A DNA stretch of 64,000 nt from contig NZ_CP081958.1 of the NCBI RefSeq assembly GCF_019823105.1, positions 682,001-746,000 on the forward strand. Reading direction: 5' to 3'. Every line of letters begins with the position of its first letter. The stretch's first letter is position 1. Below are positions 28,679 through 38,229 of this stretch, piece by piece. The position numbers and the translations under genes are program-made. The notes under the pieces were generated by a model. The model had not been told where the DNA came from, made no database searches, and saw only the letters and a list, made by a program, of their open reading frames with translations. This stretch comes from Halobaculum magnesiiphilum. Its GTDB lineage: Archaea; Halobacteriota; Halobacteria; Halobacteriales; Haloferacaceae.

Positions 28679-29173
28679 ATGACCGAGCACACCTGGAGCG
28701 ATCTCACGAGTGCACAACGAGACACGCTCGTCACCATCGCTCGATTAGAGCGCGATGACATCCCAGCCACGAACCAGCGCCTCACCGAACTAGTCGACGA
28801 CTCCAGAGCACTCAAAGACCTCCTCGGAACGGCCATCACAACCGAACAAGACACGTACACACTCACGAACAGCGGGCACGCACTCCTCCGGCAGCACCAG
28901 GCTCGCCTCACGAGTATCCTCGGGCACCCCAACTCCGATGCAACAGTCGCAGTACCGTTCTGCCCGCAGTGTCACGCCCCGATCACGCTGTTGTCACCAC
29001 GAGACAACACCAGTGTCCGAGCGACACCCTGTGGCTGTCACCTCGAGATCGACACCGAACGCGACCCACTATACGAAACCCTCACCGACGCACTCGCACT
29101 CGCCCACAACAGGGACGCCCGAACACACCTCCGACAGGCACTCCAACTTACCATCGCGCGGGGTGAACAATGA
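28679..29173 (+). CDS. Haloarchaeal accessory protein with zinc-binding motif
   Basis: 164 residues from ATG 28679; the longer frame from 28556 lies in non-coding-like sequence. N-terminal part looks like a winged helix (SAQRDTLVTIARLERDDIPATNQRLTELV); later CPQCH ... CGCH can bind zinc. Overlaps the next gene by ATGA. First of three adjacent genes typical of haloarchaeal plasmids and integrated elements. Confidence 0.6.
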   Translation: MTEHTWSDLTSAQRDTLVTIARLERDDIPATNQRLTELVDDSRALKDLLGTAITTEQDTYTLTNSGHALLRQHQARLTSILGHPNSDATVAVPFCPQCHAPITLLSPRDNTSVRATPCGCHLEIDTERDPLYETLTDALALAHNRDARTHLRQALQLTIARGEQ

Positions 29174-29847
29174 ACTACGATCCACTTACACCGTTGATGG
29201 TGATAGAAGGCCACGTCCTGACGTGGGACGGGCGTGCGGACCCGGTGACGGTCATCGATCAGAGTGAGGAACGCCTGCTGGTCGAGACAACGACTGGTGA
29301 CCAGCTCTCCCTCACGGCCGTCGCTGATGGACTCGCTCTCGAGAACACGGACGAACCACTGGAGAACCCGCGTGTTATCGGCACGATGCCGTGGCGCAAG
29401 ACCAAAATACTCGCCGACTATTACGAGGAGAAACTCGGGCGAGATGGGCAGAAGATACAGTCTGCTGTCGAGTATGCCGAACAAACAGTTGGCACCATCG
29501 CTGAACTAAACCGCCAACTCGCTGAACTACAAGCTGATCCAAGATCCACCGTCAGTGCTGTTCGATGTGGGTATCATACGTGGCTGATCTACAACACCAG
29601 ATTCCAAGGTAACGCCTCACTGTCGGAACTCGCCGACTCACTCACAGACCGGGAGCTCGTCGAGACGGCCTCAATTGAGGACGACACCGTCGTCGTCACG
29701 TTCGATGAAGCGGCGACAACAGTCCCGCTGCTAGTCGCACACCTCGTCTATGACGCGGGGTGGGCGATCGCGTCGGTCATTCCGCACTCGACTGACGACC
29801 CACTCACGATGACGGTCACACGTCGGCCGGAGGCGACCACACCGTAG
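29170..29847 (+). CDS. Hypothetical protein of mobile-element type
   Basis: 225 residues, no recognised domain. Acidic with a helical middle (YAEQTVGTIAELNRQLAELQ). Coupled to 28679-29173. Likely part of the same integrated element. Confidence 0.55.
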   Translation: MNYDPLTPLMVIEGHVLTWDGRADPVTVIDQSEERLLVETTTGDQLSLTAVADGLALENTDEPLENPRVIGTMPWRKTKILADYYEEKLGRDGQKIQSAVEYAEQTVGTIAELNRQLAELQADPRSTVSAVRCGYHTWLIYNTRFQGNASLSELADSLTDRELVETASIEDDTVVVTFDEAATTVPLLVAHLVYDAGWAIASVIPHSTDDPLTMTVTRRPEATTP

Positions 29848-29910
29848 CGACGGTCGACCCTCACCACTCGTTCGCTCGCCACACCACTAGCCACAGCACT
29901 CGCACTCTAC

Positions 29911-30750
29911 ATGTCACACACCCCATCGCCCGAAGCCGCACCGTCAACAACTGAGACCACGATCGACCAGCTCGTTACGCTCGTTCACGACCAGCAGTCG
30001 ACAATTGCCGACCTCGAAGCGACCGTCAGTGACCAAGCCGAGCTCATCGAGACACAACAGCAGCGACTGGAGACGCTCTGTGAACGCGTGAGCGAGCTGG
30101 AGAACGATTCGACCCCAGCAGATGCTCCCCAGCCCGTCGAACTCGCAGATCGCCTTGAGACGCTCGAGCGCACGGTGACGATCAAACACGACCGCCACCT
30201 CTCGTGGCTTGACCAGCTTATCGTCGGCGACGAGAGCGGCTACCTGACCGATGACCAAGAGGCACTGCTCGCAGAACACGACTCGCTCATCGACGCACTC
30301 GATACGAGTACACAATCTGGCGAACCCACAGACAGTGACACGACCCGGCTGCGTCGCGTCGTCGATGCGATCGCCGAGAAAGTCGACCTCGACACGTCAT
30401 CGCCACTCGGTGGAGCAACAGAGGACACACTCACCCGCTTGCTGAAACACGGGCCAAGCGACATCACCGACCGGGTGTATGCCGTGCATCACCGCGCTCG
30501 CGACGTGCTCAGTCACATTGGCGACTGGGGGACGACAACCAACGATGCGTACGGTCGCCGGATCACCATCTCAGCACCGGTCGTCAAAGAGAAGTTGAGC
30601 CTCAAACGCGATGAACAGCTCTCCTCGACGGAGGTCCGCCGTATCTTCGAGAAGCTCGAAGCGCTCGCTGCAGACTCACCGCGAGACGTGACGGCCGATA
30701 CGGGCGGCAGATCCCAGAACCGACTCATGATCGCGCTTTCGGAGTCCTGA
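29911..30750 (+). CDS. Coiled-coil protein of mobile-element type
   Basis: 279 residues. Residues about 20-70 form a heptad-like coiled coil (TIADLEATVSDQAELIETQQ). The C-terminal region reads like a small winged-helix domain (LSSTEVRRIFEKLEALAA ... SQNRLMIAL). Such proteins occur in haloarchaeal plasmids. Exact role unknown. Confidence 0.55.
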   Translation: MSHTPSPEAAPSTTETTIDQLVTLVHDQQSTIADLEATVSDQAELIETQQQRLETLCERVSELENDSTPADAPQPVELADRLETLERTVTIKHDRHLSWLDQLIVGDESGYLTDDQEALLAEHDSLIDALDTSTQSGEPTDSDTTRLRRVVDAIAEKVDLDTSSPLGGATEDTLTRLLKHGPSDITDRVYAVHHRARDVLSHIGDWGTTTNDAYGRRITISAPVVKEKLSLKRDEQLSSTEVRRIFEKLEALAADSPRDVTADTGGRSQNRLMIALSES

Positions 30751-31458
30751 CAGCTGGTGATACCCCACCCACGAGCCTTGGGGTGACACCACCCCGCGAT
30801 ACACGCGACTACCCTGCCTGGGATACCCATCCCAGCAGCTGATCGCGCGGTGCGTGCCCACGCACACCCACACGCTGTGTGGGTGGCTAGCTGTGGGTGC
30901 GTCTCGAAGAGCGGTGGTCGGCGGTGGTCTGTGGGACAGTACAGGAGTTGTACGGGCTGTCACCAGGTGACAGCGTCAAGATATGGAACCGAGATGAGTC
31001 GTCGAAACCATTGACAGTCCGTCTCTACAGGCGGAGCAGACCGAGTGCTTCGGGGCTTGACCCCGAGGCGGTTCACAGCCGCAATATCGTTACATCCCGA
31101 GACATCACACTCAAGCGGGTATCTGCGGGGGGTGTACGCACCAACCAAACTCGTTCCAGACAAGTCCAACGATACTACCAACGACACACACGCCGCCTGC
31201 TGAGCGGCCGTCGACGGCGAGTGGTGACCGACCGTTCCGCCAGATCGTGGTGTCGGCTCCGGCGTCCCCGTCGCCCCGCCCCCCGCGATCGCGTGCTCGG
31301 TAGTCGCTCCGACGCAGATTTGAAATTGAGAATAACCGACACACATGACAACTAACATCCGACGGGCTGTATCGAACATCACACAGCTACCAGCTCTCAC
31401 TGTCCTGCTCGTGGGTGGCGGCATCATCTAAGTCTGTACTCAAACATGTATTACCTGC
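30751..31458. other. Degraded region with transposon-end hairpin and gene remnants
   Basis: 708 bases without an intact gene. A hairpin of transposon-end type occurs at 31047-31069. A glycosyltransferase-like AAVDGEW tail occurs near 31200-31230. A 28-codon frame from ATG 31345 to 31431 (TTNIRRAVSNITQL) looks like the start of a truncated membrane protein. Confidence 0.4.
31047..31069. repeat. Transposon-end hairpin, copy 1
   Basis: GCTTCGGGG / CCCCGAGGC with a 5-base loop, one G-T pair. The surrounding 50 bases, read on the minus strand, match 51128-51175 with few changes. Probably the 3' end of a lost IS1341-type element. Confidence 0.5.
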
Positions 31459-32256
31459 TCAGCGGCGTCGAACTGTATCTCCGTCGCGCTCGAGAATCTG
31501 CTTTGCGACTAGTCGATCAATTGCTTCATCGACGGTGTCTTTCTGGTCGTCCGAAAGTGCTCGCACATTCGCGAGAACTCTATTCCGAAGTACTTCGACG
31601 TTGTCGATCCCATCGTCAACAGCACCCAGAACGGTATATTCGACCTCGAACTCCGTCGCGAACTCTGCGATACGAGCGGTGAACTTGTTTGGGAGCCCCG
31701 ACAGTGAGTTTACCGCTATCTCGATAGTGAATAGGGGATGCGAACGATCACGGATCTGCCGTGCTTCAGTCGTGCCGGTATTGAAGGGTCGCTGTTCGTC
31801 GATCTCAGTGAGGATTGATTCGTAGTCCAGCCCACGCTGGGCGTATTTCCGCATATCTTCGATGTCACGTCGACGGCCACTCGCTAGATCACCGCCGGAA
31901 ACCGCTTTCAGCAGGAACATATCCTCATCCGAGAGGATGAACGCTGTTACCAAACTCCCGGTCCAGAACTCTTCGGCCCGGTCGCGCATCCGGTCGGTGA
32001 TCCAGACTTTCCCGACGATCTGCTGTTCGAAGATATCGATTCGAAAACCGCGCTTGTCGTGATGGAGTTCGACGGTTTTTCCGACGCCCTCGAACGACTC
32101 CGTTGGTTCGTCGACAACCGTGAATCCCTGTGACGTGAGCGTCTGGTAGACGTGTTCGAACTCAGAAAGAACACCCACCGCAAGATCGATATCTTCGGTT
32201 TGGTCTTTCAACCCCCGGACCGTCATCGCAGATCCGCCGAGGAGATACACCGTCAC
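31459..32256 (-). pseudogene. Nucleotidyltransferase (DUF6036/AbiEii-like), 5' end disrupted
   Basis: VTVYLLGGSAMTVRGLKDQTEDIDLAV carries the nucleotidyltransferase GGS ... DID active site. 265 residues remain from a GTG at 32256. Upstream in frame is a TAG at 32269-32271, preceded by about 15 codons (GGEAVKEFLEEFDT) and then the 3' end of a TnpB element. Those codons align without gaps to the N-terminus of the paralogue at 49280. So the gene has lost its start to the transposon and also carries a nonsense codon. The regulator that should precede it is at 33733-34704, on the far side of the element. Translation from the internal GTG would lack the first strand. Confidence 0.72.
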
Positions 32257-32315
32257 GGACTCCGATAGCTAGGTATCGAACTCCTCGAGGAACTCTTTGA
32301 CCGCCTCGCCACCTG

Positions 32316-33728
32316 TCAACTACCCCACCCTACTTCGCTCACCCTGACGGGTTCGCTCGTTGAGGGTGGGGCTTGTCCGTGAACTCGGCGTCGAACCCTT
32401 TCGGGTGGGCGGTGAATCCGCCACTCGGCGTCACTGTTCCAGACTTCAGGGCGAGCTGACTGTCGCCCGTCCGCCGAGACGACTGTTGGCCCCGGCGGAC
32501 ATACCGCATACCGATGTTCTTTGCCGCGTTGTAGTCCGCGTTCGCTTCCGACTCGCACTTCACACACCGGAAGTCGTTGCGGGTCGGGCGATTCTCGTCT
32601 GCCGTGAAGCCACACTCGGCGCACCGATTCGACGTGTACGCCGACCCGACTTGCTTCACCGAGATACCTTCCGCTTCGGCTTTATACTCCACTTGCTCGT
32701 ACAGCGTTCGGAACGCCCACTTGTGACCCCACGACGCACCTGTGCGGTCGCGGATGTGGGTTAGGTTTTCGAAGACTATCACGTCACACTCGTATCGGAG
32801 TGCTTCATCCACGATCGCGTTCGACGCTCGGTGAAGTACGTCGCGGACGTAGCGAAGTTCCCGGCCACTCGACTGTTCGAGCGTCCGGTGGGCGCTTCGC
32901 GTCCCGCTCTGTTGGAGTCCGGCGCGTACTTTCTCGAACTCGCGGAGGTCGTGAGCCAACTCCCGCCCGCTGAAGAAGAAGGCGGTGCTGGTGACAGCGA
33001 GGTTTTCGATACCGAGGTCAACCCCGAGGACCGTTCCGTCCTCGGCGGTGTTCCGCTCCGTATCGTTCTTGTACCGGCGGAAACCGATATGCAAGAGGTA
33101 GTCGCCGTCACGGGCGGTGAGCGTGCTTTCTGTGACGCTCCACTCGTCGGAGTCGAGGTACTGTCGCTGGTAGCCATCGTCGGCGTCGGGGAGGGCAAGC
33201 GGACACCGGACGCGACTCTCCGTGGTGGAGAGCGACACCGTATCATCATCGAACAGCGTCATGGTCCGGGTGTCGTACTTCACCGTGGGTGCGGTGAAGG
33301 TGGGCTTACTCACCTTCTTGCCCTTCGCCTTCCGTTCGATACAGCTGGTGATGGCTTGTGCGGCTTGGTGGGTGGCGAGAATCGCGTGCTGACTCCCGAG
33401 GTCGGTGTGTTCGCGCACGTCGTCGTAGGCGAGGGGCTGTACGTCGCTTTTGGTGTTGCACGTGCCCCACGCCATGTCCGTGGCGAGTTGGCAACCACGC
33501 TTCCACTCGGAGATCGTCTCTTCGAGGAGGTCGCGTTGCTCGTCCGTTATCTCAAGGCGAGTGATTGCCGTCCGACGCACGTAGTCGTCTGCCACGTATT
33601 CAATGTGGTCGCTGGGCTACTTATACGTTGGTGGGTGCAACCAATACGAACGCGCTCCTCCCCTCCCTACTCGCTCCCTTTGGTCGCTCCTTGAGGAAGG
33701 GGACTCCGCGCTACCGCTTCAGTTGAAT
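32316..33728 (-). mobile_element. IS1341-type TnpB element, copy A
   Basis: From GTCAACTACCCC on the 3' side to CGCTACCGCTTCAGTTGAAT on the 5' side, with tnpB only and no TnpA. Both ends are matched by copy B. A CCCCACCCT ... AGGGTGGGG hairpin at 32323-32367 marks the right end and overlaps the tnpB stop, where TnpB guide RNAs (omega RNA, sotRNA) arise. It sits exactly between a regulator and its nucleotidyltransferase. Boundaries are good to within a few bases. Confidence 0.75.
32339..33595 (-). CDS. tnpB: TnpB RNA-guided nuclease, copy A
   Basis: 418 residues. RuvC-like active site appears complete: D193 in LGVDLGIENLA, E276 in VIVFENL, D354 in ANADYNAAKNIG. Zinc ribbon Cys at about 325, 328, 344 and 347. 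The C-terminal tail after residue 360 overlaps the presumed guide-RNA region. TnpB is a DNA nuclease guided by an RNA from the 3' end of its own element; it favours element retention. Near-identical to copy B. Confidence 0.85.
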   Translation of the reverse strand: MADDYVRRTAITRLEITDEQRDLLEETISEWKRGCQLATDMAWGTCNTKSDVQPLAYDDVREHTDLGSQHAILATHQAAQAITSCIERKAKGKKVSKPTFTAPTVKYDTRTMTLFDDDTVSLSTTESRVRCPLALPDADDGYQRQYLDSDEWSVTESTLTARDGDYLLHIGFRRYKNDTERNTAEDGTVLGVDLGIENLAVTSTAFFFSGRELAHDLREFEKVRAGLQQSGTRSAHRTLEQSSGRELRYVRDVLHRASNAIVDEALRYECDVIVFENLTHIRDRTGASWGHKWAFRTLYEQVEYKAEAEGISVKQVGSAYTSNRCAECGFTADENRPTRNDFRCVKCESEANADYNAAKNIGMRYVRRGQQSSRRTGDSQLALKSGTVTPSGGFTAHPKGFDAEFTDKPHPQRANPSG

Positions 33729-33732
33729 ACCG

Positions 33733-34704
33733 TCATACTACACCGTACTGCTCTTTGAGCGCCATAAATTCTGATTCACTTGGAAGGACGACAGGGATCT
33801 CGTCCGAGTCTTCGACCCCTTCCTGTGGTGCCTGGTACATCGCAGCGACCGTGGTTTCCAGATCGTACCACGTTGCCGTTTCTGTGAGCGTCTCCTGGTC
33901 GATATCTAACGCCTCGATCAACAACATTGCATAGCTAACCCGGCGGGAGCCGCTATCGAGGGCAAGCGTGTGACACACCACTTCGCCCGGTGTGAGTTCC
34001 TCGTCGGGCGCGTACCAGAACGCGGGCTCACCTGCAAGGAAGAATTGTAGCCCGTAATCCTCGAATCGACCAAGCCCGGTCACCTGCCAATCTGGTGCGT
34101 CTAGTAGCGCGTCTGTATCTTCAGTGGTCTGCACGCGGACGAGTGTTCGTTTCGGGTCGCACCACTCGATAGTCGCACTCGGCGCGATATCCCGGGCTCG
34201 CGATCGGTGCTCGTGGGTCACGACGGCCTGCGCGAACGCCAGCAGCGGTGCGAGGTCCTCACTTACCGCGTAATCGGGGCCAGACGGGGACAGCATTGCC
34301 CGGTTTTTGAGCGGCGACAGCGCCTTGTGAACGCCTTGTCGAGTAATCCCGAGTCGCTTTGCAATCTCGGATACTCGACGGGGTTCGTCGAGAAACCAGC
34401 ACACTTTGAGGGCGGCGGGCGAGAGGAGGTCAGCCCATTCAACGTGATTGAGCTTCGACTGCAGCGTCCGGTACGCTTCAATGACCGGGTGGTCCGCGAC
34501 ACGGACTTTCCGCTGGTTGTTGGGCCTACGGCGTTCGATCAAGAGCCCCGCGTCCAGCAAGTCATCGAGCACCTCGTAGATGTGTGTCTGTGAATACCCG
34601 GTTTCAGTTGCGAGATCCACTGGCGTCGCTTCTCGGCCGGTACTCAGAGCGTCAATCACGGCGATTCCGGCCTTTGAAATCACTGTGTATACCCTAAACC
34701 CCAT
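33733..34704 (-). CDS. Two-winged-helix regulator, partner of nucleotidyltransferase (locus 1)
   Basis: 323 residues. Two helix-turn-helix units: VDLATETGYSQTHIYEVLDDLLDAGLL (about 30-60) and VSEIAKRLGITRQGVHKALSPL (about 112-135), followed by a sensor-like C-terminal domain. Paralogue of 50089-51012. Its stop forms an ATGA that would have started the nucleotidyltransferase; a TnpB element now intervenes within a few codons. By analogy with AbiEi, it may be the antitoxin and repressor of the module. Confidence 0.72.
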   Translation of the reverse strand: MGFRVYTVISKAGIAVIDALSTGREATPVDLATETGYSQTHIYEVLDDLLDAGLLIERRRPNNQRKVRVADHPVIEAYRTLQSKLNHVEWADLLSPAALKVCWFLDEPRRVSEIAKRLGITRQGVHKALSPLKNRAMLSPSGPDYAVSEDLAPLLAFAQAVVTHEHRSRARDIAPSATIEWCDPKRTLVRVQTTEDTDALLDAPDWQVTGLGRFEDYGLQFFLAGEPAFWYAPDEELTPGEVVCHTLALDSGSRRVSYAMLLIEALDIDQETLTETATWYDLETTVAAMYQAPQEGVEDSDEIPVVLPSESEFMALKEQYGVV

Positions 34705-35171
34705 CCATATATAAAGGTTTCTGGATTTGGGTTGACAATCGAGTTATTCCGGTACGATGTCTGCGAGTGCGTTCTCTAGAGACCCGTGGAATTGCCAACT
34801 CGCCCGCTTGAACGCCCCGCGGTCTGGATGTCGAGTTCTTCACCGGATTCGTCCACTTCCCAATTCAGGGTCCCGAAGCAATGTACTTCGCAGAGTTGGC
34901 GGACTGCCTGTGCATCGATTACGATTGCGCCGGTCGATGTCGTCCAACGTATACCGTCGTCATTCAAATCCGGTGCGTTGGCACGCTCATCGACGTCGGT
35001 CTTCAGTTCATTGCCCGGTTCGTCCATCATCTCCCACAGCAGGCCGACCACAGAACGTGTGACAAACGACACGCCTCGTACGTGTCATTCATCCAGTCTC
35101 GTCTAGTACTCTATCTCGGATATCTGTGACCCGTCCAAAGAAATAATAGAAGAAGTCGCGCATCGGTGAGT
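34705..35171. other. Intergenic with one doubtful small frame
   Basis: 467 bases. A minus-strand frame from ATG 35030 to 34776 (MMDEPGNELKTDVDERANAPD; 84 residues, acidic) could be a small protein or a gene remnant. AT-rich promoter-like sequence lies near 34705-34740 and 35110-35160. Confidence 0.35.
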
Positions 35172-35705
35172 ATGACTGACCGTGGACTCGACTCGTGGAC
35201 TGACGACCTCACTGCACGAGAGCGTGTACGAGAGATCGTGACCACGATCACCGAACCGCGGTCTGTCGAATGGGTCCGTGAAGAAGCGCAGGTGTCGTCG
35301 TGGCAAACTGCGAAAGACGAGCTGGAGATGCTGGTCGACTTCGGGCAAGTACAGGCTGTTGGAGGCGACGACGGAAACAGGAAGTACGCGCCGAACTACC
35401 AACGTCGCTACTTCGACGAGGTGGCCGAGTTGATCAACACGCACACGCGAGCAGAACTTCGTGATGAGATCGCCTCCATTCATGCAGACATCGACGAGTG
35501 GAAGGGCCGATTCGATGTCGAATCCTGGGATGAATTAGAAGCGACGCTCACTGATGACGCCCTCGACAGTGAGAGAATTCGAGAGCGCAACCGCATACTA
35601 CGCCAGTGGGAACGATACGAGGACAACAAGCGTCTCCTCAAACATGCGCGTCAACTACCCCACCCTAAACGCCTTCGGCGTTTTGAGGGAGGGGCTTGTC
35701 CATGA
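35172..35705 (+). pseudogene. Winged-helix protein (DUF7342-like), interrupted by TnpB copy B
   Basis: From ATG 35172: helix-turn-helix SVEWVREEAQVSSWQTAKDELEML and a helical tail to KRLLKHAR, after which the frame enters the transposon end and stops (PHPKRLRRFEGGACP). On the far side of the element, 37050-37146, the sequence VFDRRIDDLVDILDVVTWEDG reads as the missing C-terminus. So a complete gene of about 190 codons was split by insertion. Confidence 0.68.
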
Positions 35706-37049
35706 ACTCGGCGTCGAACCCTTTCGGGTGGGCGGTGAATCCGCCACTCGGCGTCACTGTTCCAGACTTCAGGGCGAGCTGACTGTCGCCCGTCCGCCGA
35801 GACGACTGTTGACCTCGACGGACATACCGCATCCCGATGTTCTTTGCTGCGTTGTAGTCCGCGTTCGCCTCTGACTCGCACTTCACGCAACGGAAGTCAG
35901 TACGAGTCAGGCGGTTTTCGTCTGCAGTGAACCCGCATTCGGCGCACCGCTTCGACGTGTACGCCGAACCCACTTGCTTCACCGAGATGCCATCTGCCTC
36001 GGCTTTGTACTCTACTTGCTCGTACAGCGTTCGGAACGCCCATTTGTGCCCCCACGACGCGCCTGTCCGGTCGCGGATGTCGGTCAAGTCCTCGAACGCG
36101 ATCACGTCACACTCGTATCGGAGTGCTTCATCCACGATCGCGTTCGACGCTCGGTGGAGTACGTCGCGGACGTATCGAAGCGCACGTCCACTCGACTGTT
36201 CGAGTGTTCGGTGGGCGCTCCGAGTGCCGGTCTGTTGAAGTCCTGCACGCACGTTCTCGAACTCGCGGAGGGTATGAGAGAGTTCGCGTCCATTGATGAA
36301 TCGGGCGGTGCTAGTGACGGCGAGGTTTTCGATACCGAGGTCAACCCCGAGAACCGTTCCGTCCTCGGCGGTGTTTCGCTCGGTGTCGGTCTTGGGTCGG
36401 CGAAACCCCATATGCAGGAAGTAGTCACCGTCGCGAGTTGTGAGCGTGCTTTCTGTTGGCTCCCACTCGTCGGAGTCGAGATACTGCCGTTGGTAGCCGT
36501 CGTCGGCATCGGGAAGGGCAAGCCGACACCGGATGCGACTCTCCGTTGTGGAGAGGGACACCGTATCGTCGTCAAATAGTGTCATTGTCCGGGTGTCGTA
36601 CTTCACCGTAGGCGCTGTGAAGGTCGGCTTGCTCACGTTCTTGCCGTTGGAGCGGCGTTCGAGACAGCCGGTGATGGCTTGGGCGGCTTGGTGGGTGGCG
36701 AGAATCGCGTGCTGACTCCCGAGGTCGGTCTGGTCGCGCACGTCGTCGTAGGCGAGAGGCTGTACGTCGCTTTTCGCGTTACACTTGCCCCACGCCATGT
36801 CCGTGGCGAGTTGGCAACCACGCTTCCACTCGGAGATGGTTTCCTCAAGCAACGTTCGTTGCCTGCCGTTTACCGAGAGGCGGGTGATTGCCGTCCGACG
36901 CACGTAGTCGTCTGCCACAATTCAATGTATGTACGTACCTACTTATAGAATAGTGTCTGTACTCGATACGAACGCGCTCCCCCCCTCCCTACTCACTCGC
37001 TCCGCTCGCTCCTTGAGGAAGGGGACTCCGCGCTACCGCTTCAGTTGAA
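35650..37049 (-). mobile_element. IS1341-type TnpB element, copy B
   Basis: Same ends as copy A: TCAACTACCCCACC at the right end and CGCTACCGCTTCAGTTGAAT at the left. A CCCCACCCT-containing hairpin at 35656-35697 overlaps the tnpB stop. tnpB only. It lies inside a winged-helix gene. Few changes from copy A suggest a recent common source. Confidence 0.75.
35665..36918 (-). CDS. tnpB: TnpB RNA-guided nuclease, copy B
   Basis: 417 residues. Active-site context intact: LGVDLGIENLA, VIAFEDL, ANADYNAAKNIG, and the four-Cys zinc ribbon (CAECGF ... CVKCES). Roughly nine in ten residues equal those of copy A; differences cluster at the extreme N-terminus and the extreme C-terminus. Confidence 0.85.
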   Translation of the reverse strand: MADDYVRRTAITRLSVNGRQRTLLEETISEWKRGCQLATDMAWGKCNAKSDVQPLAYDDVRDQTDLGSQHAILATHQAAQAITGCLERRSNGKNVSKPTFTAPTVKYDTRTMTLFDDDTVSLSTTESRIRCRLALPDADDGYQRQYLDSDEWEPTESTLTTRDGDYFLHMGFRRPKTDTERNTAEDGTVLGVDLGIENLAVTSTARFINGRELSHTLREFENVRAGLQQTGTRSAHRTLEQSSGRALRYVRDVLHRASNAIVDEALRYECDVIAFEDLTDIRDRTGASWGHKWAFRTLYEQVEYKAEADGISVKQVGSAYTSKRCAECGFTADENRLTRTDFRCVKCESEANADYNAAKNIGMRYVRRGQQSSRRTGDSQLALKSGTVTPSGGFTAHPKGFDAEFMDKPLPQNAEGV

Positions 37050-37146
37050 TGTGTTTGACCGGCGAATCGATGATCTCGTGGATATTCTCGATGTGGTGAC
37101 GTGGGAAGACGGCGTCCCTCACCTCCCGAACGAAGCAGTCCGGTAA
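37047..37146 (+). pseudogene. 3' remnant of the winged-helix gene split by copy B
   Basis: GTGTTTGACCGGCGAATC onward encodes VFDRRIDDLVDILDVVTWEDGVPHLPNEAVR and stop. It starts exactly at the transposon's left end, so it is taken as the C-terminal end of the gene beginning at 35172. Confidence 0.55.
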
Positions 37147-37288
37147 ACACCGTTTGGAACTACGTAAGTAGAGTCCGCATGTCGAGTGTTTTCACGGGTG
37201 ACCCCCTCACTCACTGGTTCGGATCCGGCGAGTGAAACCCAGACGAGTCGCCGAAATCATTGTACACAATGCATACATTGCGAATAGT

Positions 37289-37579
37289 ATGGGAACGATC
37301 TCGGCATGCGTGCCCGATGAATTGGAAGCAGAACTCGACGCATACCTCGAAGACGAAAACCTCGACCGAAGTACGGCTGTTCGAAAGCTTCTCTCGGAGG
37401 GGCTTGCTGAGTGGCAACGCCAACGAGCACTCGACCAACTTGCAGCTGGAACCATCACGTTCGCTAAAGCGGCCGAGCTGGCGGGGATGTCCGTCTGGGA
37501 CTTTGCACAGCTCGCCAACGAACACGATATCACCTGGGTGGCCGACGAGCATCTCGACTCGGACCTCGAGGCGCTGTGA
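37289..37579 (+). CDS. UPF0175-family antitoxin with ribbon-helix-helix N-terminus
   Basis: 96 residues from ATG 37289; a 19-residue upstream extension is possible. ISACVPDELEAELDAYLEDENLDRSTAVRKLL is a ribbon-helix-helix DNA-binding unit, and FAKAAELAGMSVWDFAQLANEHDITWV is the UPF0175 signature. Such proteins pair with PIN-domain RNases; the partner at 37580 is truncated. Confidence 0.78.
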   Translation: MGTISACVPDELEAELDAYLEDENLDRSTAVRKLLSEGLAEWQRQRALDQLAAGTITFAKAAELAGMSVWDFAQLANEHDITWVADEHLDSDLEAL

Positions 37580-37696
37580 ATGTGGGTCTTCGACGCAACG
37601 CCGCTCAGCTACCTCGCGAAGGTCGATCGACTCACGCTCGTCCAGCACCTCGAGGTGTCGTGTGGTATCGCCGAACTCGTCTACGTAGTGTATTAG
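37580..37696 (+). pseudogene. Truncated PIN-domain toxin
   Basis: Starts directly after the UPF0175 stop: MWVFDATPLSYLAKVDRLTLVQHLEV, the usual beginning of a PIN RNase (first acidic residue D5), then stops after 38 residues. The rest of the roughly 150-residue domain with its other catalytic acids is absent. The toxin is dead. Confidence 0.68.
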
Positions 37697-37851
37697 TCTA
37701 TAGTGGGAGAGAGCAAGCAGCCACGTATCACTCGATTCGGTAGCAACGTTCGCACCAAATTGTTTCGTAGAAGTTTGTTTAAACTGTACTGAGACACCAG
37801 TTGCGGGTACAGGGAGGTGGGCGAACCAGTTCCCACCATTGGGGAGGAGAG

Positions 37852-37868
37852 CAACACCTTTTGTGTTG
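37852..37868. promoter_or_regulatory. Inverted repeat upstream of second TumE/TumA-like pair
   Basis: CAACAC (37852-37857) and GTGTTG (37863-37868) with a 5-base spacer, 20 bases before the start of the toxin-like gene. Same half-site as at 26237-26272, although the spacing differs (5 against 7). Confidence 0.5.
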
Positions 37869-37887
37869 GAGCCTGTAACAACGGGTG

Positions 37888-38229
37888 ATGCCGTGGGACG
37901 ACGATAACGGTGCAACGCAGGTACTCGACGTCCGCGAGCGGTTTCCCGAAAACGCGACGTACGTGCAGATCAGTGCGTACCACGTCCCCCGCTCAGACCG
38001 CTACCCCGACGGCGTCAAGTATTCGATGCAGTACGGGCACACGAACGCTCCTGACGGCGAAGATGGCACGATCATCCGGTACGACAACTTTCCGGATCAT
38101 CCTGGCGCACCGGTCCATCACAAACATACAGAGGACGGAGGGATCGAGTCGGTCGCGTTCGACGGCCTGCGCGAACTCTACCGCGAGTTCAAACACGAGG
38201 TGAGAGAAAATGACGAACCCTGGGACTGA
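37888..38229 (+). CDS. TumE-like (DUF6516) toxin
   Basis: 113 residues from ATG 37888 (GTG one codon earlier). RYPDGVKYSMQYGHTNAPDG, IIRYDNFPDHPGAPVHHKH gives the DUF6516 core, aligned with YPSGWKYTLH ... LIRYDNAHE at 25901-26215. Overlaps the downstream antitoxin-like gene by 20 bases. Confidence 0.72.
   Translation: MPWDDDNGATQVLDVRERFPENATYVQISAYHVPRSDRYPDGVKYSMQYGHTNAPDGEDGTIIRYDNFPDHPGAPVHHKHTEDGGIESVAFDGLRELYREFKHEVRENDEPWD

Noticed and set aside
30897-31427. Overlapping open frames on both strands around 31 kb
   Set aside because: No protein character apart from a short transposon-end peptide; treated as a degraded region.
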